Shown here piece after piece: positions 1 to 11,173 of a DNA stretch of 64,000 nt (position 1 is the first letter of the stretch; every line of letters begins with the position of its first letter). Under the pieces are notes generated by a model. That model was not told the origin of the DNA. It was given only the letters and a program-made list of their open reading frames with translations, and made no database searches. The stretch lies in the NCBI RefSeq assembly GCF_014851395.1, contig NW_024040928.1, forward strand, positions 9,797,728-9,861,727. Reading direction: 5' to 3'. A program made the position numbers and the translations under genes. This DNA comes from Micropterus salmoides. Taxonomy: Eukaryota > Chordata > Actinopteri > Centrarchiformes > Centrarchidae.

Positions 1-336
1 GAACCACATATTTCCCTTAGACCTCCTCCACACTCAATATGCGGTGCAGTGTGTTGCCGGTTGGAGTTTTTTTTGTGGTGCTGAAGCAGGCGTTATGTCA
101 CAGCTCAAAGCAAAGAATTAATTTGGCTCTTTGGAGGCCTTCCTTGCTTCCCTTGATAGCTTCTCAAAACGAGGACAGCTGGTGAAGAAGGTCACTGTTG
201 TATTTTAAGAAAGGCAGAAATGTGTGTGTGCGTGCACCATGTGGTTTGTTGACAGATGACAGGTCTTCAGAGATGAGGGACAGATTTAAAAGCTGGCAGG
301 GTAACTGCTGCTGGTTGGTGTCCAAACAGAAACTTG

Positions 337-347
337 ACCACACACAT

Positions 348-430
<83 letters not shown>

Positions 431-431
431 C
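337..431. repeat. compound (CA)n-(TA)n microsatellite
   Basis: A run of CA dinucleotides to 393 passes directly into TA dinucleotides to about 430, with few interruptions. Several short open frames of alternating His-Thr, Cys-Val or Ile-Tyr over it are artefacts of the repeat. Confidence 0.97.
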
Positions 432-1334
432 TGCATGTAACACACAGCAAAAGCGCACATGCACACATGGAATTAACATGCAAATGTACACTTTTCTAAC
501 TTTGTCATGTGTGTCATTCACTTTCAAACCACTATTGTTTTCAACCAGGTCTGGAACTTTTAAAGCATTACACACAGTTGACCTCATTAAAATTCAAACT
601 GTCGATGGTTCCCAAATCAGAAATTAATTTCAATTTTAGCATGACAAAAATGAACCAAATCTTAGCTCCAGCAGGTCCAGGTAGCCTGAGGAGTAAGTTT
701 CACTGATGCCTTCACTCTGTTTCCTGTACTCCGATCTCTTCACTGCCAAACTGATAAGATGTCAGATGGAAGGTGGTGATCATAAAGCCATAGATCGGGG
801 GAACTCTCAAAATAATTGCAGCTCAAGCTGTCTGTTCTCTAATACTTCCATCTGTCTATCATTCCTTGAGATTTTTTCATAACTCAAGCTGTACCCTCGG
901 TGAAAGCAAAGTGCTGCCGTCATCGCTCAGCACTCCGACTCTAACAGACAGCCGTTGGTGTTCAGTTCTGAGCTGTTGATTGCATGCAGAGGACACAGAA
1001 AGACATGCACGCAGATAGACACACACACATCATTCTGAGAACTGCCCGACGCTCCTCAGATTCCTCTGCCCCCTGCTCCCACTTCCTTCACATGTGCCAG
1101 GGTGTCATCAGTTGGGAGAAAGATGACAGCTTTAATCAGAGGGTGTTTGTGCCTCAGCAGGCAGGGTAAAGACAGGATGCACATGTACGCACACACATAC
1201 ATCCACACGGCGTGCAGACTGTCCCACCCCTAAGTAGGTCATGCGCAGTGCAGAGCATGGAGAGAAAGAGACGAGCTGTGGTGCATCTTTAGCCATCTGG
1301 TTGTCATGTGCTAGATGTCCGCTCTGTGAGACCC

Positions 1335-1413
1335 ACAAAGAGAGTGAGAAAGAAAGAAGGAAAAAGTGAGGGAGTGATGAAGAGAAAGAGAGCGAGAGAG
1401 AGAGAAAGAGGCA
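1335..1413. repeat. Purine-rich GA tract
   Basis: Nearly uninterrupted A/G sequence of GA, GAAA and GAGA units, about 75 bases, inside the plcb1 intron. Low-complexity sequence with no gene. Confidence 0.85.
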
Positions 1414-3801
1414 TGTTTCTGAGAAGGTGACCTTAAGATGCTGTGCTTGGTGGGGGCTTTAGCAGACTCTGCTGTACCACTCACAACACTAGAAAGACAC
1501 AAGTCAAGAGCTCCTTCAATTCACACACAGACAGACGGGATCAAGTACAGTAGCTATTAGTGTTATCTGGCTGATTGAGTGTGGCATTTTCACTTTTTAG
1601 TGCACACACTTTGACTTTCAGAATATAGTTCAAGTTTTATACGGACATTTTACTATGCAGACAATTAACAGCAGTAAATACAAAATTGAAAAGGAACCTG
1701 TGGATTTCTGTGGAATTTAATGTCAGGTATTGTCTGATCAAATAATAAGTAAACAAGCCTAAGAATCTGAGCAAATGTTCTATGCCAAAATTTGGCATAC
1801 AAACTTTGTAATAGTCAGGTTTTTTCAACTTGCTATGAAGTACGCTTGAACGAAATGAATGTGCCAGCTCATAAACTGATGTGGAGAGGGCAATTGGAGA
1901 GTCGAGAGAGCAGAATGACAGTCTTTGACCTTCATTCTGTCTCCTCTCCGGGCCTTTCACTCGTTCTTGAATGTTCTTGTGAATATTTCTGGAACGATTC
2001 AGGCCTTCTCTTTGCCAACTGTGAATGTCATGGCCGCTGTATTAATTGGAGGCTGGATGTAGATTCATCCAGTAGAATTAATTTTTTATTGATGAATTTT
2101 CTAATAAGTTTGTTTTCTGTTCACTTTGTTGAGTTTGTTGGGTGTAAGTCTGAAATGCGTCCGTATTCGATTAACAAAGACCCCTCAGACAAGATATGGA
2201 TCCCAGATAAATCCTCTCAGAACTTGCAGGTATTTTCGATATCTCATAATGCTGACGTGACTGTATTGAGCTGTGAGACTCTGACACCATTCATCTTAGC
2301 AGCTTTTCTTTTAATTACTGCTCTCCCGTGGGAGCCAGCCGGGTAGTTAAATAGAGAAATCAGCATTACAGCAATTATTGGATCACAATGAAATGAATAC
2401 AATCTTGTCATCTGTAATCATTGGGGGCGTCTATGCCTGGGAGAAAACAGTTTCTCCTGTCTATTTCTCTGTGAGGGGAGGGAGTATAGTACATGGATGA
2501 AAAGGGACCCTGGTCTACATCAGAGGACCAAGGTACCTATTCAGTGCTGAATATCACGGTTCAAGGCCACCACTTATCTGTGGCTCTCCTCTCCCATCTT
2601 TCTTTTCTATGTCTAATATAAGTTATGGAATAAAGGAGAATAATAAGCTTTAGACAATAGCCATGGGACAAAACTATACTGTACTGTAGCCTAGAAAAAC
2701 AATATGTATTGTGATTGTTGGAAATCTTTAAATGGGCTGTTATTAATATTTTTATAGTCACAGTGGGTCACATGACTATGTGTAATGTGAAAAGGATTGC
2801 TCATAGTGACAAACCCATTATTATGCAACTCTGCATTTCCCTTCAGCCCTCCGTAGCATTTTAGCATCTATCAGCTAATGTTTTGGTTTTAAGGCTAACA
2901 ACAACTAGTTCAGCTGTTCACTGCATCAGTGCAGTTTCCCGACTTATGTTCAGCAAAATAGCTCTGATAAACCGCTACTTGTCTAGCATCAAACAACAAA
3001 CAAACAAAGTTTGTGGCTTGCTGGTTAGCATAGTGGATCATTAAGCAGCTAGAGAGGCAGATGTTCCCCTCAGGAGTTGGTGGAAACCAAAACAGAGCTA
3101 AAATCAAAGTGAATATTGTACTTTAAATTCATCCGATTGCCAGAAACACAAGTCACAATGAATGCCATTGCCTAAATCTACCCTGTGGAGTTTTGAATGC
3201 TTGTAACGCCACAGTGCAATGTTTTAATGAGTGGGTCCCCATTTTGATTTGTATTGTGCAAATGAGACACCCAGTCCCAATTCTTGCCACCAGTTTCAAT
3301 CTGTTTCACTGATCAGTCATAGCAAGTGCCAGGAAAGGCAGTGAAAGAAGATTGCTAGCAAGTAAAGTAGATATAAATAATGTAGGATTAAATCGACTTT
3401 TAAAATGTATTATGGGAAAGGAAATTTGTCACATTTGTTAGTCAACATGGATACACACAATGTGTTTTGGTTAGAAAGACTGAAGGTAAGCATACCTTTT
3501 GTTAGTTTACAAGAAAACTCCACAGGGCACTAATTTTCAAAGAAGAATTTAGAGATTTTAGAGAGTGGCTGTTAAAAACTATGTTGTCAAGGAAGGCAGA
3601 CAATTAGAAAATGCACACCTCATGTGAAAGGATCATTTTAATTTGTTGGGTCCTTGAAATACAAATACCCTGATTGTTGCTGATGTTCATGGACTCAGAT
3701 ACGCTATTTTTGGCTGTTGAGCCCCTCGCCTGAAATGTGAAATAGATAAGAGTCTTGCTAAGGGAACACTAGCAGTACTGTAGCTTGTGAAACTAGGGAA
3801 A

Positions 3802-3827
3802 GACTTACTTACTTACTTACTTACTTA
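3802..3827. repeat. (ACTT)n tetranucleotide repeat
   Basis: About six tandem ACTT units immediately upstream of the transposon that begins at 3874. Confidence 0.9.
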
Positions 3828-3873
3828 TCTAGTTTCCACAGCTTGACGGACTCTTTATGAACATCATCAAACT

Positions 3874-5125
3874 TACAACACCGTTTCCATAAAGAAGTTG
3901 GCACGCTGAGTAAAATGTAAATAAAAACAAAATATGATGATGTGCAAAACACTGTAACCCCATATTTAATAGAAAATAGCTGAAAGACAACCTATCAATG
4001 TTGAAACTAAAAATTGTATTGTTTCAGGACAATGATATGTCCACTTTGAATTTGATACCTGCAACACATTTAAACAAGTTGGGACAGGGTCATGTGTTTC
4101 TGTTTCTCTGTTGCATCTCCTCTTCTTTTAACAACACTCTGTAAACGTCTGGGAAGGAGGAAGCCCGAAAATGCAATGTTTTACCATTCTTACTTTATGT
4201 AGGATTTCAGCTGCTCAACAGTTTGATGTATCCTTTGTCGTATTTTACGTTTCATAATGCACCAAACATTTTGAATGGGTGACAAGTTGCAGGCAGTCCA
4301 GTTTAGCACCCGGGCTCTTTTACGAGGGAGCCACGCTGTAATACGTTCAGAGTTTAGTTTGGCATTGTATAAATAAGGCCGCCCCTGAAAAAGACTTTGT
4401 CTACTTGGCAGCATATGTTGCTCCAAAACCTATATATATTATTCAGCCTTAATGGTGCCTTCACAAATGTGCAGGTTACCCATGCCATGTGCACTAATGC
4501 ACCCCCATACCATTACGGTTGCTGGCTTTTACACTGTACACTGATAACAACTGATCTTTAGCCTGGAGGACGCAGGGTCCATTATTTCCACACAGAAATT
4601 AAAGTTTTGACTCGTCAGACCACAGGACAGTTTTCCACTTCGCCTCAAGGCAGTGGCTTTTCCTCTTTGCATGGTAGAGTTTTAACTTGCATTTGTGGAT
4701 GCAACGATGAACTCACTGACTATGGTTTTTGGAAGTTCCTTAGCCTATGCAGTGATCCACTACAGAATCGTGTCTGTTTTTGATCCAATACCGTCTGATG
4801 GCCCGAAGGTCATTGCCATCCAATTTCATGAATACAGAGATTTCTGATTGTCTGAATCTTTTAATGATATGATGTACTGTAGACAATGATTATTTTGCAA
4901 ATTTTGCGGTCTTTTGTTGCCACTGTCCAAACGTTTTTGAAATGCGTTGCATCAAATTCGAAATGGGCATACCATTTTCCAAAAACAGTAACATTTTCAA
5001 CATTTGATAAGTTGTGTTTATGCTATTTTCAATTAACTATGGGGTTTCAATGTTTTGCACATCATCACATTTTGTTCATTTACATTTTACACAGCGTGCT
5101 GGTTTGTTTGCGAAACAGGGTTGTA
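3874..5125 (-). mobile_element. Defective inverted-repeat DNA transposon with Tc1/mariner-like remnant
   Basis: The left end starts tacaacaccgtttcc and the right end reads gaaacagggttgta, its imperfect reverse complement. The similarity extends about 80 bases inward (both arms contain the complement pair for gatgatgtgcaaaac and taaaatgtaaataaa), so these are long terminal inverted repeats. The minus strand at 4190-4426 encodes a fragment resembling the C-terminal part of Tc1/mariner transposases: it contains LSPIQNVW where the usual motif is PDLSPIENVW, so the expected acidic residues are missing and the protein is not functional. This end sequence is, from memory, very abundant in teleosts. 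The exact family is not assigned, and the internal part could be a chimera of two elements. Confidence 0.8.
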
Positions 5126-5210
5126 TAATGTGTAACATATTCCAAATAACTAGCTGTCTTTTTTCCTCATGTACAAATTCTTGACTGATATGTGTGTTCT
5201 CCCTCTACAG

Positions 5211-5435
5211 CTGCAGAGCGATCTGGACCAGGAGTACCAGGACAAATTTCGCCGGCTACCCGTGGAGATCCAAGAGTTTGTTCAGGACACCAGCAAGGCC
5301 AAGGTTAGCGACGATGGCGTCCATGGAAACCTTGTTGCCTCCTCAACAACAGAGAAGCTCAACCACAAGGCGTCGCAGTCAGAGGACGACACGGAGGAGG
5401 GCTCGTCGGAACGAGTCTATGACACTCTCCTTTAG
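5211..5435 (+). CDS. plcb1: Phospholipase C-beta-1, terminal coding exon (beta-1a-type C-terminus)
   Basis: PLC-beta-1 is a Gq-activated phosphodiesterase that cleaves PIP2 into IP3 and diacylglycerol at membranes. This exon encodes only the last 74 residues of the protein, at the end of the C-terminal coiled-coil region that binds G-alpha-q and membranes. It opens after a strong acceptor (ccctctacag), starts in frame with LQSDLDQEYQDKFRRLPVEI and ends LL-stop (TAG, 5433-5435). From memory the tail closely matches human PLCB1 isoform a, whose unique tail is about 75 residues and begins the same way. The middle is acidic and serine-rich. The last four residues, DTLL, fit a class I PDZ ligand (T-X-hydrophobic); the mammalian counterpart ends DTPL. 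All upstream exons lie outside the window. The next gene downstream is its paralogue plcb4 on the same strand. Confidence 0.95.
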   Translation: MQSDLDQEYQDKFRRLPVEIQEFVQDTSKAKVSDDGVHGNLVASSTTEKLNHKASQSEDDTEEGSSERVYDTLL

Positions 5436-7400
5436 AGATTTAACCTTGGCGCTTTGCTTCACACTGGGACACTGATTGGTGGATGTGTTTGTGACCACAG
5501 ATCTAGGACTGCCCCAACTTTGGTCCAGTTTTAACCAATGGGAGGATTAGATCAAATCTGAGCCTGACTTGGTGAGTAGAGGTCCTCTCTGCATAGAGTG
5601 CAGTCTTGTCTGGAAAACCGTTTCATATAAATAGTAAGTTTTTGTGTATTTATATGTTACCTTTATGTTGTCGTCTGTTTCGGTACGGCCACAGGATGTG
5701 TTACAAAGCACTAACTATTTGCAGGAAATAACTTACTTGAACTATTGCACAGAGAGAGTAGTTTCTTTTTATTATTTTTTATTATCATAATATTGATAGT
5801 AGTGGTGGTCAGTGAGGTGTGCGGTGCCAAGGTTTTGAATTCACTTACAGTGGACATTGCCATTTAAGAGGAGTCAACTTGTACTGCAAAGAAACCACTG
5901 CATATTCCGCCTTTAGAGCTTCCATCTTTATAAGATTTAGATTCACCCTTACATATTTGCACTGAAGGCTCACAACGTAACTATGTAACTCTTTTACTTT
6001 AACCCAGAGGCACTGGTGGCTTGCTGGTTCTCAATTTTGTTCTCACAGAACTAAGCGTATGTGTTGCTGCTACTTTGTTTTTTTAAAATCCTTTTTTAAC
6101 CATTATTTGGTTTAAATGAAATTTGGCGTGGTGATATTATGCAGTGCTCTGTCATTCTGTGTTTGGCTAGTTTTTAACAGGTTTGCATTGTTTGTGGGCA
6201 ATTCTGCCAAGAGAGGAAGTGAAGGAAAAGGGTGTTGTACAGTATCTGCATGTATTTGAACAACTGTTAATGTGACAGTAGCTCTGTAGCAGAGATGTTT
6301 GTAATGTAAATGTAAAACTATTTTCTCTGAAACATTTAAACCAAACCTGCAAAACAGTTTGGATTCAGTGTGGCTTGATACACCACTGTGGCGTAAGCTG
6401 AACGGGACTAAAACAACAAACAACACGCCCTTTTCTTATACCCAAAAGTTTCTGGCTCAAGTTAACAGATTGCACATTGTATTCTTTTACCTTTGTCCCC
6501 TCTGACTAAAACAGTCAACCCAGGATATTCAAACAGAAGAAGAGGATCCTGCTGTAGTTTTATAGAAGTGACCTCTTAACTGGTTCATTGTGGGGAATGT
6601 GCATGCAGTTCCCAAGTACACAAAGTGGATGCCCAGGTCAACAGGAGATATGACGCCCCAAATATGTGGCGTTATTCTCAATATTCACCCAGAACTGGTA
6701 GCTGTAATTTGACGTGTGAAAATAATTCAGTTATGTTTAATTAAACAGACTCAGTTTCTATCTGTTAAACACCAGAGTTAACATGATCTAATGAATAACT
6801 GAACTAGTTCCTCTTTAACTAACAAATGGTTCCCATTCAGTAACCATAAGGAAGTGTTTTTAACTTCCTAACTGTCCAGTGCCATTTAACTCACAGGTCA
6901 TTTGATATCAAATAGTTTGGCCAGGGGTGGGGGGAGTTGAAAGTGAAGGATTACCTGACATGTAAGTACAAACTACTTTTTAAAAAGATGATATTGATGT
7001 GAGAGTCCTGTGCCTTTAAATATGTTTGCCTTGTTTGATGTTGAATGTGTGAAATGCATCATTGTTTGAATTGCCATTATATTATATGAAGCTGTCTGAT
7101 ATTGAATAGACTGTGTGCACTTTTAAGTACAGTACCACTACTGAGTCATGCTTGTGATGAGCAGTATTTGACATGTGTCACATAAGAAATTCGAGACATT
7201 CTTCTTTTTTGTCTTGAACCACTTTATTTAACAGTCCCCCCCCCACATACACACCCACCCCCATCAACTTACGTGTATGCACTCTGGAAATGTAAATGTA
7301 TGTATGACAAAAAGGATAAAACATGAAGTTGATAAAAAAAAAAAATAGTGTAAAGGGAATTTGCCTGTAATTAAAATAAATGTGGCTATTATTGTACATT
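5436..7400 (+). other. plcb1: plcb1 3' UTR (inferred)
   Basis: Sequence after the TAG stop has no recognisable coding potential and is AT-rich with several U-rich stretches. The first clear AATAAA on this strand is at 7375-7380, which implies a 3' UTR of about 2 kb. The precise cleavage site is not visible. The many short frames here are chance. Confidence 0.6.
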
Positions 7401-7427
7401 GCTGGAGTGGAGTTGTGTGTCTTTTGA
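7375..7427 (+). terminator. plcb1: Polyadenylation signal of plcb1
   Basis: A canonical AATAAA hexamer at 7375-7380 is followed 27-45 bases later by a GT-rich element (gagtggagttgtgtgtctttt), the usual pairing around a cleavage site. No better signal is seen between the stop codon and this point. Confidence 0.6.
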
Positions 7428-10400
7428 TTTATCATTGGTCAACCTAAAATTAATTAATCTCAAACTTTTATGTTTGTGTATGTGATATGTTTTTTAATGA
7501 CTGTCATTCATACACCACTTTATGGTCTTTATTTCCCTATCACCTTGTATTTCCCTTGTATTGAACAGTTCCTCATTAGGTCTATTGTCTTATCATTTTT
7601 TAGCCCCCAGTCCTTCATTACAGGTTGTGTTTGCATGTTATTTACTTTAAAATGTGTCACATGTCCTTGTTTTGTTGTGCTGTGATTTTACCAATGTTAT
7701 ACCACAGTCTTTGTAACATAGACAAATACTGAATAATACTGGTGGAGACAGAGAATAAGAGTACAAAAGAGAAGTCTGAAGATGTGCTGCATTCCAAAAA
7801 AAGCAGGCCAACAATGATCTAACCCCAGCTATAGAAGGTGTGTTTGGCAGCATCTGTGGGGTGACTGTATGTACTGTATGTATGTAGGTGAGTGTATATG
7901 TATGGTATGTATGTCACAGTCAGGGGCAGGGGGGAAGCGGGTGAAAGCCTCGGTGACCTAATTCCTATCATCTCCTAGGTAACAATATCTTAATAATCTT
8001 GATAATCCTAGGAAGAACATTCATTTGAGCACTCCCATGATAGAATCACCAGTCACCACTTGATGACTGAGAAACACTGAAATCATACAGAATTATTAGT
8101 ATTCATTTCAAAGGACCGCATTTATGAATCATGCACATTTGCACTAACATTCATCACTTGTGATCACTTGTGTCATAACGAAATAAGTGAAAATATACAG
8201 TATGTGCACATGCATGTACATGTTTGTGGGCATGTTTGTATTATACATCATGTGCCTAAAAAGTCAAATCAATCACTTTATATTGACTTAAAAATCCACT
8301 CAAGCTTCTGTTTCATGCATTGCATTTCATTCACACTGAAGGGCATATTACGGTGTGTGCTGCCATATGTCTGCTGCTACCATTTTGATTTGAGCATGAT
8401 CAGTGATAACGCACTTTTAATTTTCAACACATTTTCAAACAAAGCGTGCTACTCGTTGTTGTGTGGGTGTTGGTGGCATGTGCTGTGTAAAAGCCTTACT
8501 ATGCCTGTGTGGCCATGTGTACGTGTGTCCTCACAGCTTGATTCCACGTGCTTTAGAGTGTGATTTCTCAGCTGTGTGCTGCCGGTGCGCGTGTTTTCTA
8601 GACTACATAAACACTGTGTCCTTCTCAGTCCCAGCTCCTCAGCAGAATCCCAACAGGCAACAGGAGATAAGAAAAGCGTGGTCGTCCATAACAACCAGTG
8701 TGACCATTCAGAGGCCTCCATGCATACCGGCAAGTAGAAAGTGAGTTAATTAACCCCGAGTTCAGGACGGAAGGAGGGCGGCTTTTTAATAAGAGTCTCT
8801 GGGTTATATAAACAGCAACGCCCTTCCAAACTCTTATCGGCCTGCGTCTGTCCATCTGCTGCGGGTTTCAGGAGGAGGAGGTGTCCTGTAACTGGGCCTT
8901 AATGAGGCACATCAGGACAGCAGAAGAGGAGAGGACCACAGGGTGCTGCTTTGAAGGTACACTAAGCAGACACACACGCACATATAAACATATGGAGATG
9001 TTAATAGACATGCTGTAGTACTACTTGAAAGGATCTTCACTGACTGCTTTCAGTCCTTGGATTTAAATATCCTAATCTAAACCCAATGTAAACCTAATCC
9101 AGTCTTAATCCTAAAGCCAAGACACAACCCTAAAGTAATACTAACATTAAACCTTACTAATCTATTCTGAATAACAATTTTGGTTGCAGTTTTAACATTA
9201 TCCATAAGACTATGTCCTAAAACCTAAAATGTCCTCTTTTCGCAGATGAGGAAAAGCACAGTGCCTTTGTTTTGGAGGACTTTCCTCACCATTCTTTCAC
9301 CACGTCTTTTTTTCAACAAATTAAGTCTTAATAAGCACAGAAATGCAATGCAAGAGCATGCACTGTTTCAGAGGGATTTTCTTTCTAATGTTACAGTGGG
9401 TTTAGTCTACTTTTGTACTTTGTTGTACAGGAAGTGGGAGACAAAGCAGTGGTTGACTTTACCACCAATTTTACAAATTAACATCACTTTACCTGAGATG
9501 GTGGCACAACATAGCCTGTGATAACAGTTGTATAGTTTCTTCTGTGGCTCTGGAGGGACTTTCTGAAGTCCGATGATGTCATTGCTTTGATCTGGCAGAG
9601 AGTGTAATGAAACACACTACTGACTAGCTAGTGTATTTGGAGCTTGATCCATACTAGGGACTAAAAGTCAGGATATTTCAGCCTCTGCTCCATCTATTTT
9701 GCCCAGAGTCTGTGATGGTTCTCAGTCATCCAGGTCATGGACTTGGTTGAAAATTTTGAAGATGTTTTACCCCTCATCCAAGACGCTTCTTTTAGTTCTG
9801 ACTGACTGGCCAGGAATCCCAGCTATTTAACCTCTCTGGGGTTGTTGTCAAGATGATCGATACCACATGGTTCATCAGTGCTCCTGGCTCTTGTGGCCAA
9901 GTCTGAAACGACCGTTGCTGGCATTCTCACATCAGGCCAAATGTGAGTGTTTGTTTAGTTTCCTGGGAAAGGATGAAAGGACAGCATTGTTAAGAGGGGA
10001 TAAGTGGTGACACCCCTGTTAAGAGATGGCCTCTCCACTTGGGTGTAAATAGCCTCCTTGAATCCTCTTTAAAACCATCTGTCCTCCCTGTCTAAAATAT
10101 GTACATTGTCGTCCTCAAAAGAGTGCCCTGCTTTGACCATTCGTGTTAAATCTGTCCATCATAAGTCCCCTGACTTTATAGGCGAGCGATACTACATTGT
10201 TGGACTAGCCCTTTAAAGACGAATCCTTTACCCTTTGCCACACATGAAGATGCATATGACATAACTACAATAGACGCCAAGGACCACTATCCCATTTTAC
10301 ACTGGCAGTTATATTTAATGTATCCATCCTTTCCACAAAACCTATCAATGCAAAAGTTATGTGGGAATAAAAAATGGGTAAAATAGGTAACAGAATATGG

Positions 10401-10670
10401 GTAAAAAAAAGTAAGAAAATCCTCTACTGAACTTTATCCTTCTGTAAAGAGATGATTCAGCTTAACGTAATTCTGGTTATGAATCAGTGTCATAAAGATT
10501 CGTGTCATTTTCATTTTTTTAAACTCTGCTACATCAATAGGACTAATACTACATGGAGTGATGCCATAGATATAAATAAAATACAGTGCAACGAACTCAC
10601 TGCTGAGAGCCTCAGAGTCAGACACAACAGCCTCTATAGGAAAAATAGAGCAGCTTTACAGTGACTTAAC
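7428..10670. other. plcb1-plcb4 intergenic spacer
   Basis: About 3.3 kb separates the inferred plcb1 poly(A) site from the inferred plcb4 promoter. It contains degenerate GTAT repeats (7861-7915), a TATA-like box at 8805, degenerate CCTAA-like low-complexity sequence (9065-9230) and a Penelope-like relic (9710-10180). No recognisable gene is present. Confidence 0.6.
9710..10180 (-). mobile_element. Relic of a Penelope-like retroelement (GIY-YIG endonuclease end)
   Basis: Read on the minus strand, 10140-10021 translates to a peptide with GHSFEDDNVHILDREDRWF, then a stop, then RGFKEAIYTQVERPSLNRG. From memory this resembles the C-terminal part of the reverse transcriptase/GIY-YIG endonuclease proteins of Penelope-like elements in fish (usual form EDRWF-RGVKEAI, then RPSLNRGGG). 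The in-frame stop and the loss of the preceding reverse transcriptase show a dead, truncated copy. The + strand motif ttctcagtcatccaggtcat at about 9719 recurs in the tiny insertion at 44259. Family assignment is from pattern memory only. Confidence 0.5.
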
Positions 10671-10675
10671 AAAGG

Positions 10676-10848
10676 GAGGAGGAGGGGCGCAGTGTTTGTC
10701 TTTATCGACGCATGGCAGCTACAGTAGTCAGCTGTTAGAAAAGCAGGGAGGAGCTGGATCTGATTCTGCTGGATGACTCACTCTTGTCAACCCAAGGCAC
10801 ACTCATTCACTCATTTGCGCACACTCCCAAACACACAAACACGAGCGC
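10676..10848 (+). promoter_or_regulatory. plcb4: Inferred plcb4 promoter region
   Basis: Upstream of the inferred first exon the sequence turns GC- and CpG-richer. It contains a GC-box-like ggaggaggggcgc (about 10678-10690) and a perfect AP-1-type TGACTCA at 10774-10780. No convincing TATA box is seen, which fits a CpG-type promoter. The start of transcription cannot be fixed from sequence alone. Confidence 0.4.
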
Positions 10849-11173
10849 GTGAGAACACACTCACGCGCAGGCACGTTTGGTGGGGTGGGCGCGCGCTACA
10901 CAGCTGAAGAGGGGTTCCTAATCAAAGCGCATCAGGGCCGTTCATTCTCCACTGGAGGGCGAGTGGTACAAGAGCACCGGGACACTCCAGCAGCAGTGAG
11001 ACAGCGCAGACAGTCGGAGGGAGACGGGATAGAGCAGCAGCACCTGGAAGACACACAGGCAGAGACGCAGACAGGCAGCCACACAGAGAGAAAATCCCGA
11101 GCAGGACTCCGCAAAGCATCATTTCTTTCCGCCGTTGGACTAAACCCGTTCCCGTCTCCAACACCGAAATCAC
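10849..11173 (+). other. plcb4: plcb4 non-coding exon 1 (5' boundary uncertain)
   Basis: A CpG-rich stretch ends in the donor cac|gtaagaaac at 11173/11174. From 10775 to the donor (about 400 bases) there is no ATG in any + strand frame, as expected of a leader read by scanning ribosomes. The open frame at 10849-11190 starts with GTG and is not taken as coding. The 5' limit given is approximate; only the donor is supported. Confidence 0.5.

Larger units (their letters stand above)
1..5210 (+). other. plcb1: plcb1 last intron (3' part)
   Basis: This stretch precedes the acceptor (ccctctacag) of the terminal plcb1 exon and is read as the 3' part of that gene's last intron. It holds a compound microsatellite, a purine-rich tract, an ACTT repeat and a 1.25 kb transposon, listed separately. 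An open frame of 184 codons at 1792-2346 (+) has no recognisable domain. In mammals an alternative exon in this intron produces the PLC-beta-1b tail; I looked for one here and could not recognise it, which does not exclude it. Confidence 0.75.

Noticed and set aside
164..627. Several 60-106 codon frames on both strands
   Set aside because: They are translations of the (CA)n/(TA)n microsatellite and its flanks.
4190..4426. Intact transposase gene on the minus strand
   Set aside because: Only a C-terminal fragment is present and the expected acidic motif residues are replaced.
9065..9230. Interstitial telomere-like repeat
   Set aside because: CCTAA-type motifs recur but are irregular, with no run of exact TTAGGG/CCCTAA units.
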